The notes below the pieces were generated by a model. The model ran no database searches, was not told the DNA's origin, and was given only the letters and a program-made list of their open reading frames with translations. This document shows positions 1 to 8,329 of a stretch of 64,000 bases of DNA, in pieces; the first letter of the stretch is position 1; every line of letters starts with the position of its first letter. Both the position numbers and the translations under genes were made by a program. The stretch is taken from the NCBI GenBank assembly GCA_037176725.1, contig JAZBRS010000014.1, positions 77,234,501 to 77,298,500 on the forward strand, read 5' to 3'. This stretch comes from Posidonia oceanica. Its lineage: Eukaryota > Streptophyta > Magnoliopsida > Alismatales > Posidoniaceae.

Positions 1-3000
1 AAATACTGAAAAGCACAGATATTCAGAGCAATTTAGCATGATATTTAATTAAAAACTAAGCTGATTAAATGAACAGAGGATTAAAACGCAAAAATGAAAT
101 AACTCAAGGCAGACATGCAATATTCACACAGAAACTTTATACTTAGAAAAATAAAGGAACAGTGTTTGGCCGGCGGTGGCTGGCACTGTAGCAGTGAGCC
201 ACCGGCGCTCACCACCACCGGCACAGGAGGGCTGCGGGCGTCCGGACCGGCGGAGGACGATGTCGGCGATCGTGCGGAGCTCCGGAGACCAACTGGGGAC
301 CATTCTGCTAGCCAGAGCGCGCGGAGAGCAGGAGACCGGCGCCGGAGAAGAAGGGAAGACCGGCGAGTCGAGGACGGAGCAGGAAGGCCAGAGATGCTAA
401 TCTAAAGGGTGGGGAAGCATCGCGGGAAGAAAAGAAGACTAAGGGAGCAAGAATATACCTGTTTCCGTGGCTGAGATGTCCTCCCGACGCAGGTGGTTTC
501 AGAGGTCGCCGGCGGGGCTCGTCCGGTCGCTGTGGACGCTATCTGCTGCTCGCGAGGATTAGGATCGCCTCAGAGCGACCCTCCGGAGCTTCCTGGATGG
601 TTGGACGGCTGTTGCGAAGACTGGAGGAAGATCCGGCTGATCGTGGGTTCACAGAGGCAGCCGGAGGTCAGGGGAGTTGTCTACTGCTCCTCAGGCCGGA
701 CGGGGACCTCTGGAAGATTGCTGGAGGTCCGGTGAGGGGTTCTGGGCGGTCGAATTGTGGTTCTGGAGGCTGTGGAGAAGATTTGGAGGTTGGGTCGGTT
801 TCTAATCAGAGGGTGATGCAGGTGTTTGTGGTGGCGTTTGGGGTCTGTGGTGAGGGAAAGGGCTGAAGATCAGGTGGCCTGGAAAGGTGAAGTGCAGGCG
901 AGTGTCGGGGAAGGATTTGGGGAGATGCAGTGGACTGTGGTGAAGGCAATTTCAGGAAGGAAAGTGTTGGGTTGCAGTTGGTTTCAGTGATGGGAATTCG
1001 GTTGAACTGGTGGTGTTTCTGGGTGGTGAAAGGCCGGGAAATGGTGGAGGGGAGGTACTGGGTTTCTGGGTGATCTTGGGGGATCAATTGGGAGAGGAAT
1101 GATGGCTGGAACGGGCTTGGTTTCTGAGGAAAAAGAAGAGAGAATTTCACTGGATTTTCAGAGGGTGGAGGAGGAGATTTCGGTGGGGAATTCTCTGGAT
1201 TTCTCTCGCTCTCTCTCTCGGATGGCAAAAGGAGTCCTGAAGGAGGTCGAATGCTGAGGCTTTATCAGCTGCTCTCCGGCTTGCTCGCGCGTTCTGGAAT
1301 TCGAATTCCACCGGTGCGATCCACTGCTGCTGAGGGAGACAAGCAGCCGGCGAGACGACAGGCCATTAAAGCCTCCTGGAATCGGTGCTGAGATAGGAGA
1401 GAGCGGCGAGACGCTGTAGATGAAAGGATTGGAGAGCTTGAAATTTAAACGAAGGAGGGAGAGCTGTAGCTGCCGCGGGAGAGAAAAGCTGAGAAGTTGA
1501 AGGAGGAAGAAGAAGGGTGGAGGAAGGCGGGCCGGACCGCTGCGGGCCGAGAAAAAGAAGGAAAAAATGAAGGAAAAAGAGAAATGGGCTGACGGGCCCA
1601 GTAAGGAAAAGGAAGAAAGAAAAAAGAGAAGGAAGAAAGAAAGAAAGGGAAAAGAGGAGAAATAAAATAGGAAAAAAACAAATTAAAAATAAGTAAAAAT
1701 ATTAGGGTGCTTGTGCTGTGAATTAGGATCTTAATCAGATTTTTTAATGACTTCTTTTGGTTAATTAGTGTGGTTTAAATGGGTTTTGGGCTTGATTAGG
1801 GTTTTAGGGTTTTGGTTTTGCTTTTAATTAGTTTTCACTTGATTAAATGTTTGTTAAACCTTTTTTAAATTGTTTTAAAAATTGTGTTTCCCTTGTTGGA
1901 CACTTAGGATATTGATTAGGATTTTTTAGGATTTATTTTTGTATTAATCAGGGTTGTTTTTGGGTTTTTAAGTCTTAGTCTTCTTAGGTTTTTTCCTTTC
2001 TTAAGTCTTTTATATTATGCTTTGATTTTTATTTGCTGATTTTTCTTGGAGTTTTTAATTAGATTTTTCTGGTTTGATAGGGTGTTTTTAAGTCTTTTAG
2101 ATGTGTTTTTCTTTTCCTTTTAATTAAGTTTTTTAACTTACTTTTTCCTATGTTTATTAGGTTAAGTCTTTTGTTTCTTTAATTATTTGTTTTAGTGTTT
2201 GATTTTTAATTCTTCTTTTTAGGGTTTGTCTTTTAATTCTTTTGATGGGGTTTTTACTTTTGGTAGGTTTTGGTTTTATTTTAGTTTTTTCCTTGATTTT
2301 TCAGTGTTTTCTTTTGATTTGTTTTGCATTTTTTAGTTTGTATGTTTGATTTCCCTTTTAGTTTGATTTAGTCAAGTTTAGGTTTGTTAATTGCTTGTTT
2401 AATGTTTTTTAATTGTTTTTTCTTAGGGTTCTGATTTGTTTCTTTTATATTTTGGGGTTTTACAGATTTTTAGGGGTTTTCATGGATTTTTGCAAAAGGG
2501 AGAAAAGGAAAAGAGAAGGAGGAAAGAAATGGAAAAAAAGGGAGATAAAAGGAAAAAGGATAGGTCGGAGGAAAACGATTTTTAAAAATTCAGAAAAAGT
2601 GTTAAAAATAAAGTAAAAATAGGGATAAGATAGAGGAAGGATAGAAGCACAGAGGGGGCCCACAGTTAGACCAGAACAAGGATAAGAAAGGGATGAAAAG
2701 AGAGATGATAATCAGGAGAGAGAGAGGAGAGAGAAAATGATAATCCCGGAGAGAGAAAAGGATAATTTGGGTGAAAGAGGGTCTTAATGGTCTTGGAATG
2801 GGGTGAAAATTGGTGAGTGGGTAGTCTAGGATTTGAAGTCTTGGGTCTGAAGTTTTGGTTTGATTTTAAGGGGGTTTTGGAGGGGTTTCAAGGTGTAGAA
2901 AAAGGGTAGTTTCACCTAAGTTTTCTAGGGTTTTTGGGAATGGGTCAGGTTTGGAAATTTCTAAGTTTTTGGGTAGGTTTGTTGAGTGGATAGTGGTGGG

Positions 3001-3178
3001 TTTTCCTATGGATTTTGGTTAGGTTTTGAGGTTGGGAAGGGGGGCAAAGGTTTAGGTCAAAATGGGTTGTTTCTGAAGGGTAGAGAGGAGGATTAGGGTT
3101 AGGGTTTGGTTGGGGTTTGATCCAGCAATCACCAGGAGGGCTCCAAGGGTCCGAGCCTGCCAAGATGGGGTGTCAACA
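1..3178 (-). repeat. 3' LTR of element A (truncated by window edge)
   Basis: Same sequence as 22440-25618 at an offset of 22439-22440, with about twelve substitutions, all transitions, and one 1-bp indel seen by eye. In element orientation the LTR begins TGTTGACACC (complement of 3178 leftwards), matching the starts of LTRs B, C and D. Zones: telomere-like TTAGGG runs near 3087-3110; a T-rich block 1690-2470 (A-rich in element sense); a purine tract 1480-1680 (pyrimidine in sense); a TATA-like GATAAAG on the minus strand near 1256-1266; then GC-rich U3/R-type sequence leftwards. The rest of the LTR is outside the window. Open frames here lack conserved coding features. Confidence 0.95.
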
Positions 3179-3245
3179 GATGCCCCTCCCTGAGCGAGGG
3201 CAAGCGGAGCGCGGCCGCTGCTCAGGGTTGACAAGACACCCCATC
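3164..3245 (-). promoter_or_regulatory. Polypurine tract and LTR-border double inverted repeat of element A
   Basis: In element sense the internal region ends with the purine-rich AGGGAGGGGCATC directly before the LTR TGTTGACACC, the expected site for plus-strand priming. Two perfect inverted repeats flank it: GATGGGGTGTC at 3164-3174 (inside the LTR) with GACACCCCATC at 3235-3245 (11 bp), and CCCTGAGC at 3188-3195 with GCTCAGGG at 3220-3227 (8 bp). Together they could fold the tract and the LTR edge into one snap-back stem. The same arrangement lies at 37932-38013 before LTR C. The tract assignment follows retroelement biology; the fold is an inference. Confidence 0.75.
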
Positions 3246-3725
3246 TGACTGGCGGGAGCAGCGGGTTGCTATGGGCGTGAGCTACTTATTCGGTGGATGC
3301 ACCGAAGATCGTAGCCCGTTGCCGCAATGCAAGATGCCAGTGTAGATGGATGCTGTGCTGTGTGTGATATGCTAAATGCAATGCAAGAGTTAGTATAAAA
3401 GTTAGTGCAGCTGTAAGAAAATGCTGATGCTGTGCTAGTAATGCTTGATGATGCTAAAGTGATATGCGGTGCTAGCTAAGAAAGTGCTGAGATGATGCAA
3501 AGAAAATGATAAAAAGGCGCGATGTGGTGCGAATGTCCGGCAGGGAGGCCAGACTTGCACGACAAAGCGAAGGAAAACAGGGTGCAGCTGGTCCCCGCCC
3601 GGGGAGCGAGCTAGCAGGAAAGAAGGGTGCGAGGGGAGAGAGGCCAACTCTCCTATCGCAGAAAGGGGGTGCGTGACTTCGTCTTCCTGGGACAAGGTCA
3701 CGCCGAAAAGGAGAAAAAAAATGAT
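3246..3725 (-). other. Distal 3' UTR of element A, no gene seen
   Basis: Non-repetitive stretch conserved in order with 37430-37930 of the B-C element. It contains AT-rich ATGC-rich sequence near 3330-3490 and a GC-rich part near 3530-3720. Open frames on either strand are short and are not shared in length between the two copies, so I see no gene here. Confidence 0.7.
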
Positions 3726-4522
3726 AAGGTGACGGGCTTATCATCCAGATAGTTTACGGTCCTATCAACCGGGAGTGACAGTTTACGGTCCTGTCAACCG
3801 GAGCAGTTGTGAGTGATAGTTACTGGATATCAGCCGTATAACATGGTTGTGGGTGATAGTTTAGGAGTATCAGCCTAACGACAGTTTACGGTCCTGTCAA
3901 CCGGTGGATAGTTTACAGACCTATCAACTGGAGGATAGTTTACAGACCTATCAACTGGAAACCACAAACCATGAGGGATAGTTACTGGATTTCAGCCGTA
4001 TAACATGATTGCGCGTGGTAGTTTACAGTCCTACCAACTGGCGGATAGTTTACAGACCTATCAACTGGAGCGACAGTTTACGGTCCTGTCAACCGGCAGA
4101 TAGTTTACAGACCTATCAACTGGAAACGCGCAATGATGAGGGATAGTTACTGGATATCAGCCGTATAATGCAATTGCTGGTGATAGTTTAGGAGTATCAG
4201 CCTAACGACAGTTTACGGTCCTGTCAACCGGTGGATAGTTTACAGACCTATCAACTGGAGGATAGTTTACAGACCTATCAACTGGAAACCGCAATTGCAA
4301 GGGACAGTTACTGGATGTCAGCCGTATAACGTAATTGCACGCGATAGTTTACAGACCTATCAACTGGAGCGACAGTTTACGGTCCTGTCAACCGGTGGAT
4401 AGTTTACAGACCTATCAACTGGAAAAGTGCAATTACGAGGGACAGTTACTGGATGTCAACCGTATAACACAACTGCGGGCCGACCATGGATCGACCAGAA
4501 GATAGTTTAGGAATATCAGCCT
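3726..4522 (-). repeat. Structured repeat domain: about two dozen covarying hairpin/pseudoknot units in nested inverted repeats
   Basis: Units of about 25 bp recur, each with a pair of arms GATAG/CTATC, GACAG/CTGTC or GGTAG/CTACC (or four-base GATA/TATC, GACA/TGTC), and a second pair in which the loop triplet matches a triplet just outside: CAG/CTG, CGG/CCG or AGG/CCT. This is H-type pseudoknot topology. Four sets of units are enclosed by inverted repeats: 3842-3852 with 3962-3973; 4004-4015 with 4127-4138; 4169-4177 with 4291-4299; 4330-4340 with 4427-4437. All are enclosed by GCAGTTGTG 3803-3811 with CACAACTGC 4468-4476. Between sets lies a conserved spacer unit ending GCCGTATAA. Homologous domains are at 36624-37425 and 55385-55988. 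Confidence 0.85.
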
Positions 4523-4524
4523 GA

Positions 4525-4697
4525 GATAGTTTCGGATATCAGCCTAGCACGAGTGATTGATAGATTGATAGTTTCGGATATCAGCCTAGCACGAGTGATT
4601 GATAGATTGATAGTTTCGGATATCAGCCTAGCACGAGTGATTGATAGATTGATAGTTTCGGATATCAGCCTAGCACGAGTGATTGATTGATTGATAA
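4525..4697 (-). repeat. 42-bp tandem repeat, four units
   Basis: Unit starts at about 4525, 4567, 4609 and 4651, almost identical copies. Each contains GATAG, TTTCGG and ATATCAGCC, so it still has the GATA/TATC arm pair and a GG/CC second pair of the neighbouring structured domain; it looks like a local amplification of one such unit. The open frame across it on the minus strand is only the repeat read in frame. Confidence 0.9.
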
Positions 4698-4721
4698 GAG
4701 GCGGCAAGATCATGATGAGAA

Positions 4722-4756
4722 TGATAAGATATCGGACTTATCGGCCGGCAAAGAGG
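4722..4756 (-). repeat. GATAAG/CTTATC unit
   Basis: A single copy of the longer-armed unit: GATAAG at 4723-4728 pairs with CTTATC at 4737-4742, and CGG in the loop can pair with CCG just outside. The same unit forms two copies at 5607-5690 and a long array in E1 at 29590-30470. Confidence 0.75.
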
Positions 4757-5598
4757 AGATGAGGTAATGATGAGAAGTTGATCTAAGGAAGGGGGTGAGA
4801 TCATGATGAGAAATTAATCTAAAGAGGGGGATGAGATCATGATGAGAAATTAATCTAAAGAGGGGGATGAGATCATGATGAGAAATTAAGCTAAAGAGGG
4901 GGATGAGATCATGATGAGAAATTAATCTAAAGAGGGGGATGAGATCATGATGAGAAATTAATCTAAAGAGGGGGATGAGATCATGATGAGAACTTAAGCT
5001 AAAGAGGGGGATGAGATCATGATGAGAAGCTAAACTAAAGAGGGGGATGAGATCATGATGAGAACTTAAGCTAAAGAGGGGGATGAGATCATGATGAGAA
5101 ATTAAGCTAAAGAGGGGGATGAGGTCATGATGAGAATGTTAAGCTAAAGAGGGGGATGAGATCATGATGAGAAATTAAGCTAAAGAGGGGGATGAGATCA
5201 TGATGAGAAATTAATCTAAAGAGGGGGATGAGATCATGATGAGAAACTAAACTAAAGAGGGGGATGAGATCATGATGAGAAATTAATCTAAAGAGGGGGA
5301 TGAGATCATGATGAGAAATTAAACTAAAGAGGGGGATGAGATCATGATAAGAAATTAATCTAAAGAGGGGGATGAGATCATGATAAGAAATTAAGCTAAA
5401 GAGCGGGATGAGATCATGATGAGAAGTTAAGCTAAAGAGGGGGATGAGATCATGATGAGAAGTTAAGCTAAAGAGGGGGATGAGATCATGATGAGAAATT
5501 AAGCTAAAGAGGGGGATGAGATCATGATGAGAAGCTAATCTAAAGAGGGGGATGAGATCATGATGAGAAGCTAAGCTAAAGAGGGAGATGAGGGAATG
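4757..5598 (-). repeat. 36-bp tandem array (GATGAGATCATGATGAG type), about 23 units
   Basis: Head-to-tail 36-bp units, each with GATGAGATCATGATGAG followed by a variable AAATTAATCTAAAG-like stretch and a purine run. Units differ by few bases, with scattered variants such as TTAAGCTAAAG. ATCATGAT at the centre is palindromic. A homologous but diverged array of opposite orientation, as expected for a plus-strand copy, is at 54530-55370. It sits between structured units, in the 3' UTR position where Tat/Ogre elements are known to carry variable tandem repeats. Confidence 0.92.
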
Positions 5599-5700
5599 AT
5601 GAGAATGATAAGATATCGGACTTATCGGCCGGCAAAGAAGGGGTAAGGGAATGATGAGAATGATAAGATATCAGACTTATCGGTCGGCAAAGAAGGGGTA
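5599..5700 (-). repeat. Two GATAAG/CTTATC units
   Basis: Two copies of about 52 bp. Each has GATAAG, a loop with ATATCGGA, CTTATC, and CGG or CCGG just beyond, giving a six-base stem plus a CGG/CCG second pair. Confidence 0.8.
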
Positions 5701-5790
5701 AGGGAATGATGAGAAGAAATCATCCCATGACGCCAGGAACGTCATGGGGGAAAGGGGGAAGGAATGATACCAAGGGGCGATCAAAAGATG

Positions 5791-5817
5791 CCCCTGGTGT
5801 CGGGATGACACCAGGGG
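5791..5817 (-). other. Conserved perfect 11-bp hairpin in 3' UTR
   Basis: CCCCTGGTGTC and GACACCAGGGG are separated by five bases. The same hairpin stands at the same place in E1 (29473-29499, one mismatch) and in the C element (54438-54464, one mismatch). A looser copy is at about 6600-6640. It is G/C rich and not followed by a T run. Function unknown; folding in the RNA is an inference. Confidence 0.75.
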
Positions 5818-5879
5818 TTGGCCAGCGCGTCCTTGGCATCGAAAGCAGAGAGTGATGACAAGAGTGTCGTGCTTGTCAG

Positions 5880-6860
5880 ACGAGTAGTTTGGGGTACCAG
5901 CCCGCAAGGGACTCAGCTGAGGGCGATCAGCTGGGGACTCTGCCGGGGATGACCAGTCGAGAAGAGTGTCAGGTTGACGGACTTTTCGCCGAGCAGTTTG
6001 GGGTGCCAGCCCGCAAGGGATTCAGCTGAGGGCGATCAGCTGGGGACTCAGCTGGGGTGACCAGCCGAGAAAAGTGTCAGGTTGACAGACCTTTCGCCGA
6101 GCAGTTTGGGGTGCCAGCCCGTAGAGATGATAATCTAGTTGGGGGCGACCAACTGGGGACACGACTGGGGATGACCAGTCGAGAAGAGTGTCTGGTTGAC
6201 GGACCTTTCACCGAGCAGTTCGGGGTGCTAGCCCGCAAGGGATTCAGCTGAGGGCGATCAGCTGGGGACTCAGCTGGGGTGACCAGCCGAGAAAAGTGTC
6301 AGGTTGACGGACCTTCCGCCGAGCAGTTTGGGGTGCCAGCCCGCAGAGATAATGATCCAGCTGGGGGTGACCAACTGGGGACTCGACTGGGGATGACCAG
6401 TCGAGAAGAGTGTCAGGTTGACGGACCTTTCGCCGAGCAGTTCGGGGTGCTAGCCCGCAAGGGATTCAGCTGGGGACTCAGCTGGGGTGACCAGCCGAGA
6501 AAAGTGTCAGGTTGACGGACCTTCCGCCGAGCAGTTTGGGGTGCCAGCCCGCAGAGATAATGATCCAGCTGGGGATGATACCACAGGGTGGCCAAACGAT
6601 GCCTCTGGTATCAGGATGTTACCAGGGGATGGCCGATGCGCCCCTGGCATCAGGATGCAAAGACAGATAAGCGAGTGGATGGATGATAGGTTGACGAACC
6701 CATCGCCGAGCAGTTTGGGGTGCCAGCCCGCAAGGGACTCAACTGAGGATGAACAGCTAAGGAGGATGACAGGTTGACGGACCTTTCGCCGGGCAGTTTG
6801 GGGTGCCAGCCCGCAAGGGACAGTGGTCCAGCCGGGGATGACCAGCTGGAGACGCCGGAC
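5880..6860 (-). repeat. About 222-bp tandem repeat with covarying hairpins (GGGCTGG units)
   Basis: Roughly four tandem units with a period near 222 bp, the last ones shortened. Each holds hairpins with six-base loops GGGCGA or GGATGA closed by different stems: CAGCTGA/TCAGCTG at 6023-6042, AGTTGG/CCAACT at 6137-6154, CGACTGG/CCAGTCG at 6162-6181, and a nine-pair stem at 6382-6405. About nine smaller units contain GGGGTGCCAGCCC or GGGGTACCAGCCC, where GCA/TGC switches with GTA/TAC while GGG/CCC stays paired. Small open frames here (for example 6057-6251, 6279-6515) recur with the repeat and are not genes. Confidence 0.82.
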
Positions 6861-7126
6861 GGCAGAGCTTGGTGTCGCGGGCCCGCAGATGCTCTGGGCT
6901 CCGGATTGGGTGTTGAGGACTTCGCCGCGTTGGGGTGTCTGCAAGTCTGATTAGAGGGCCCAAGATAATGATGATTATGATATGCAATGCAGCAAAGAGT
7001 CTTGATGTGCAAGCAGAAAGCAAAAACAGTTTCCATTGATATGATCTTGATAAGTACAATGCCTGCGGCAGGCCAGAAATGTACAGCACAATTTGAAAGA
7101 AGACCACATGATGGTCGCACAAGGGC
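6861..7126 (-). other. Spacer between PMD ORF and 3' UTR repeats
   Basis: Immediately downstream of the PMD stop codon in element sense. Similar sequence follows the PMD genes of E1 (29036-29330) and C (53904-54200), including a GGGCCCTCTGGCCAGACTTGC-like stretch. It may be the end of the PMD 3' UTR; no gene seen. Confidence 0.55.
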
Positions 7127-8329
7127 CTAGTCAACCCGGGCCTTCTTTGGCCGCCTGGAGTCGGGGAATAAGGGGCTGCCTGGCGGGATTTCAGTAATTG
7201 GCCAGAGTTGTCGGACTTCAGCTTCATAATCAGGAGTGCATCCAGTACCTCTCACAACTGCAACGTCTGTAGATCGGACCCCATGCTGCATCAGACTAGC
7301 AAGCTTCTTGGTCGAGGCAGTGGTGCTGAGAGGATAAGTCTGTAGAAGCTCGGGCGCTGTACTGTCAATGAAGTCGCCCTGCTGGAAGCCGAACTGGCGC
7401 ATGACCCTGATTGGATGGTGCTCTACGCCTGCTGTGAAGCCTGGAAGTATGATCAGCCGCGTGTCACGCGCGCTGAAGAAGATTGTGAATGGCTCTGCTG
7501 CAGAGGGAACGATGCGCCAGATCACAGCGTCGTCAGTCAGTGCTGACAGCCTCTCGTACTCGTCTTTGACGCTCTTGTTTGCTCTGGTACGGGCGCTGCT
7601 ACAGTAGGCTTCGAAAGCATGCACTTGAGGGCGCAGGATGTCCATCTCTAAGTGCGCGGTCAGCCAGACTTGTATAAGTGCTCCGCAACCATGGAAGTGG
7701 CGGCAGCGATGAGAAATGCGGTCCAGCCCGCGATAAGTCTCTGCCAAGACAACTGGTGCCAGATCTATGTGCTGGGTCACTACAGCTAATGCAATCTCTG
7801 CGACCTCGATGGCCACTGTCAGTCGGCCATGAGTAAAGATTAGTTCGCCCAGAAAGCGGATGACGAACCCTCGGAGCCACAGCTCATCTCCGAGGTCAGC
7901 ACGCTTGTTCAAGATATCATCAAAGTATGCAAGGCGAAGCATAGGTTCTGGTCCACTGGTGCAGATCAGGTGCTGTTGGCAGGCTTGAGTGGAGAGACCA
8001 GTCAGTTGGTTCAAGACCCGGAGATATCCGTCGCGCCTCATGAAAACAGGTGGCCCCAAGATCTTTGAAAAGCCGCATATCCGACGCACCTCTTCTAGTG
8101 TAGGTGTCAGCTCAGTTTTGTTGAAGCAGAAGACATGATGTGCCGGCTTCCAGAATCTCGCGGCGGCACACAGAAGGTGGCGGCTGACCTCCACATCAGC
8201 AGCCTTTAGCAGCTTGGTTGGTATGCCCCACAGGCGCAACTTTTCACAGTCTACCTGAGTGAGCTTGCCGATCCATTCTCGCAGGGTTTCCGAGCAATGT
8301 GCGGGAGTCAGCAGAGTAGGAAAGCCCAT
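7127..8329 (-). CDS. Extra ORF of element A: plant-mobile-domain (PMD) like protein, intact
   Basis: A 400-residue frame from ATG, same start and length as the copy at 52701-53903. Features of the PMD family (the 'aminotransferase-like, plant mobile domain' proteins such as MAIN/MAIL1 relatives): residues 60-87 contain HHVF, TELTPTLEEV and CGF; residues 150-225 contain RGFVIRFLGELIF, a helix-rich stretch and GCGALIQVW; residues 305-316 contain PIRVMRQFGFQQ. The C-terminus is basic (RRPKKAR), a possible nuclear localisation signal. PMD proteins of plants act in the nucleus in gene and transposon silencing and genome stability; the role inside a retrotransposon is unknown. It lies downstream of integrase in sense orientation, about 1.5 kb after the pol stop, so probably needs a separate or spliced RNA. 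It has no stop codons, unlike the adjacent gag-pol. Confidence 0.85.
   Translation of the reverse strand: MGFPTLLTPAHCSETLREWIGKLTQVDCEKLRLWGIPTKLLKAADVEVSRHLLCAAARFWKPAHHVFCFNKTELTPTLEEVRRICGFSKILGPPVFMRRDGYLRVLNQLTGLSTQACQQHLICTSGPEPMLRLAYFDDILNKRADLGDELWLRGFVIRFLGELIFTHGRLTVAIEVAEIALAVVTQHIDLAPVVLAETYRGLDRISHRCRHFHGCGALIQVWLTAHLEMDILRPQVHAFEAYCSSARTRANKSVKDEYERLSALTDDAVIWRIVPSAAEPFTIFFSARDTRLIILPGFTAGVEHHPIRVMRQFGFQQGDFIDSTAPELLQTYPLSTTASTKKLASLMQHGVRSTDVAVVRGTGCTPDYEAEVRQLWPITEIPPGSPLFPDSRRPKKARVD

Noticed and set aside
115..405. Arg/Gly-rich frames at LTR A positions 115-405 and 22554-22844
   Set aside because: Both are copies of the same GC-rich LTR segment on the antisense strand; the composition explains the open frame.
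3726..5700. CRISPR array (regular short repeats)
   Set aside because: Spacers are not unique, the units lie in a plant retrotransposon 3' UTR, and there are no cas genes.
5791..5817. Rho-independent type terminator
   Set aside because: No T run follows, and the context is a plant retrotransposon rather than bacterial DNA.
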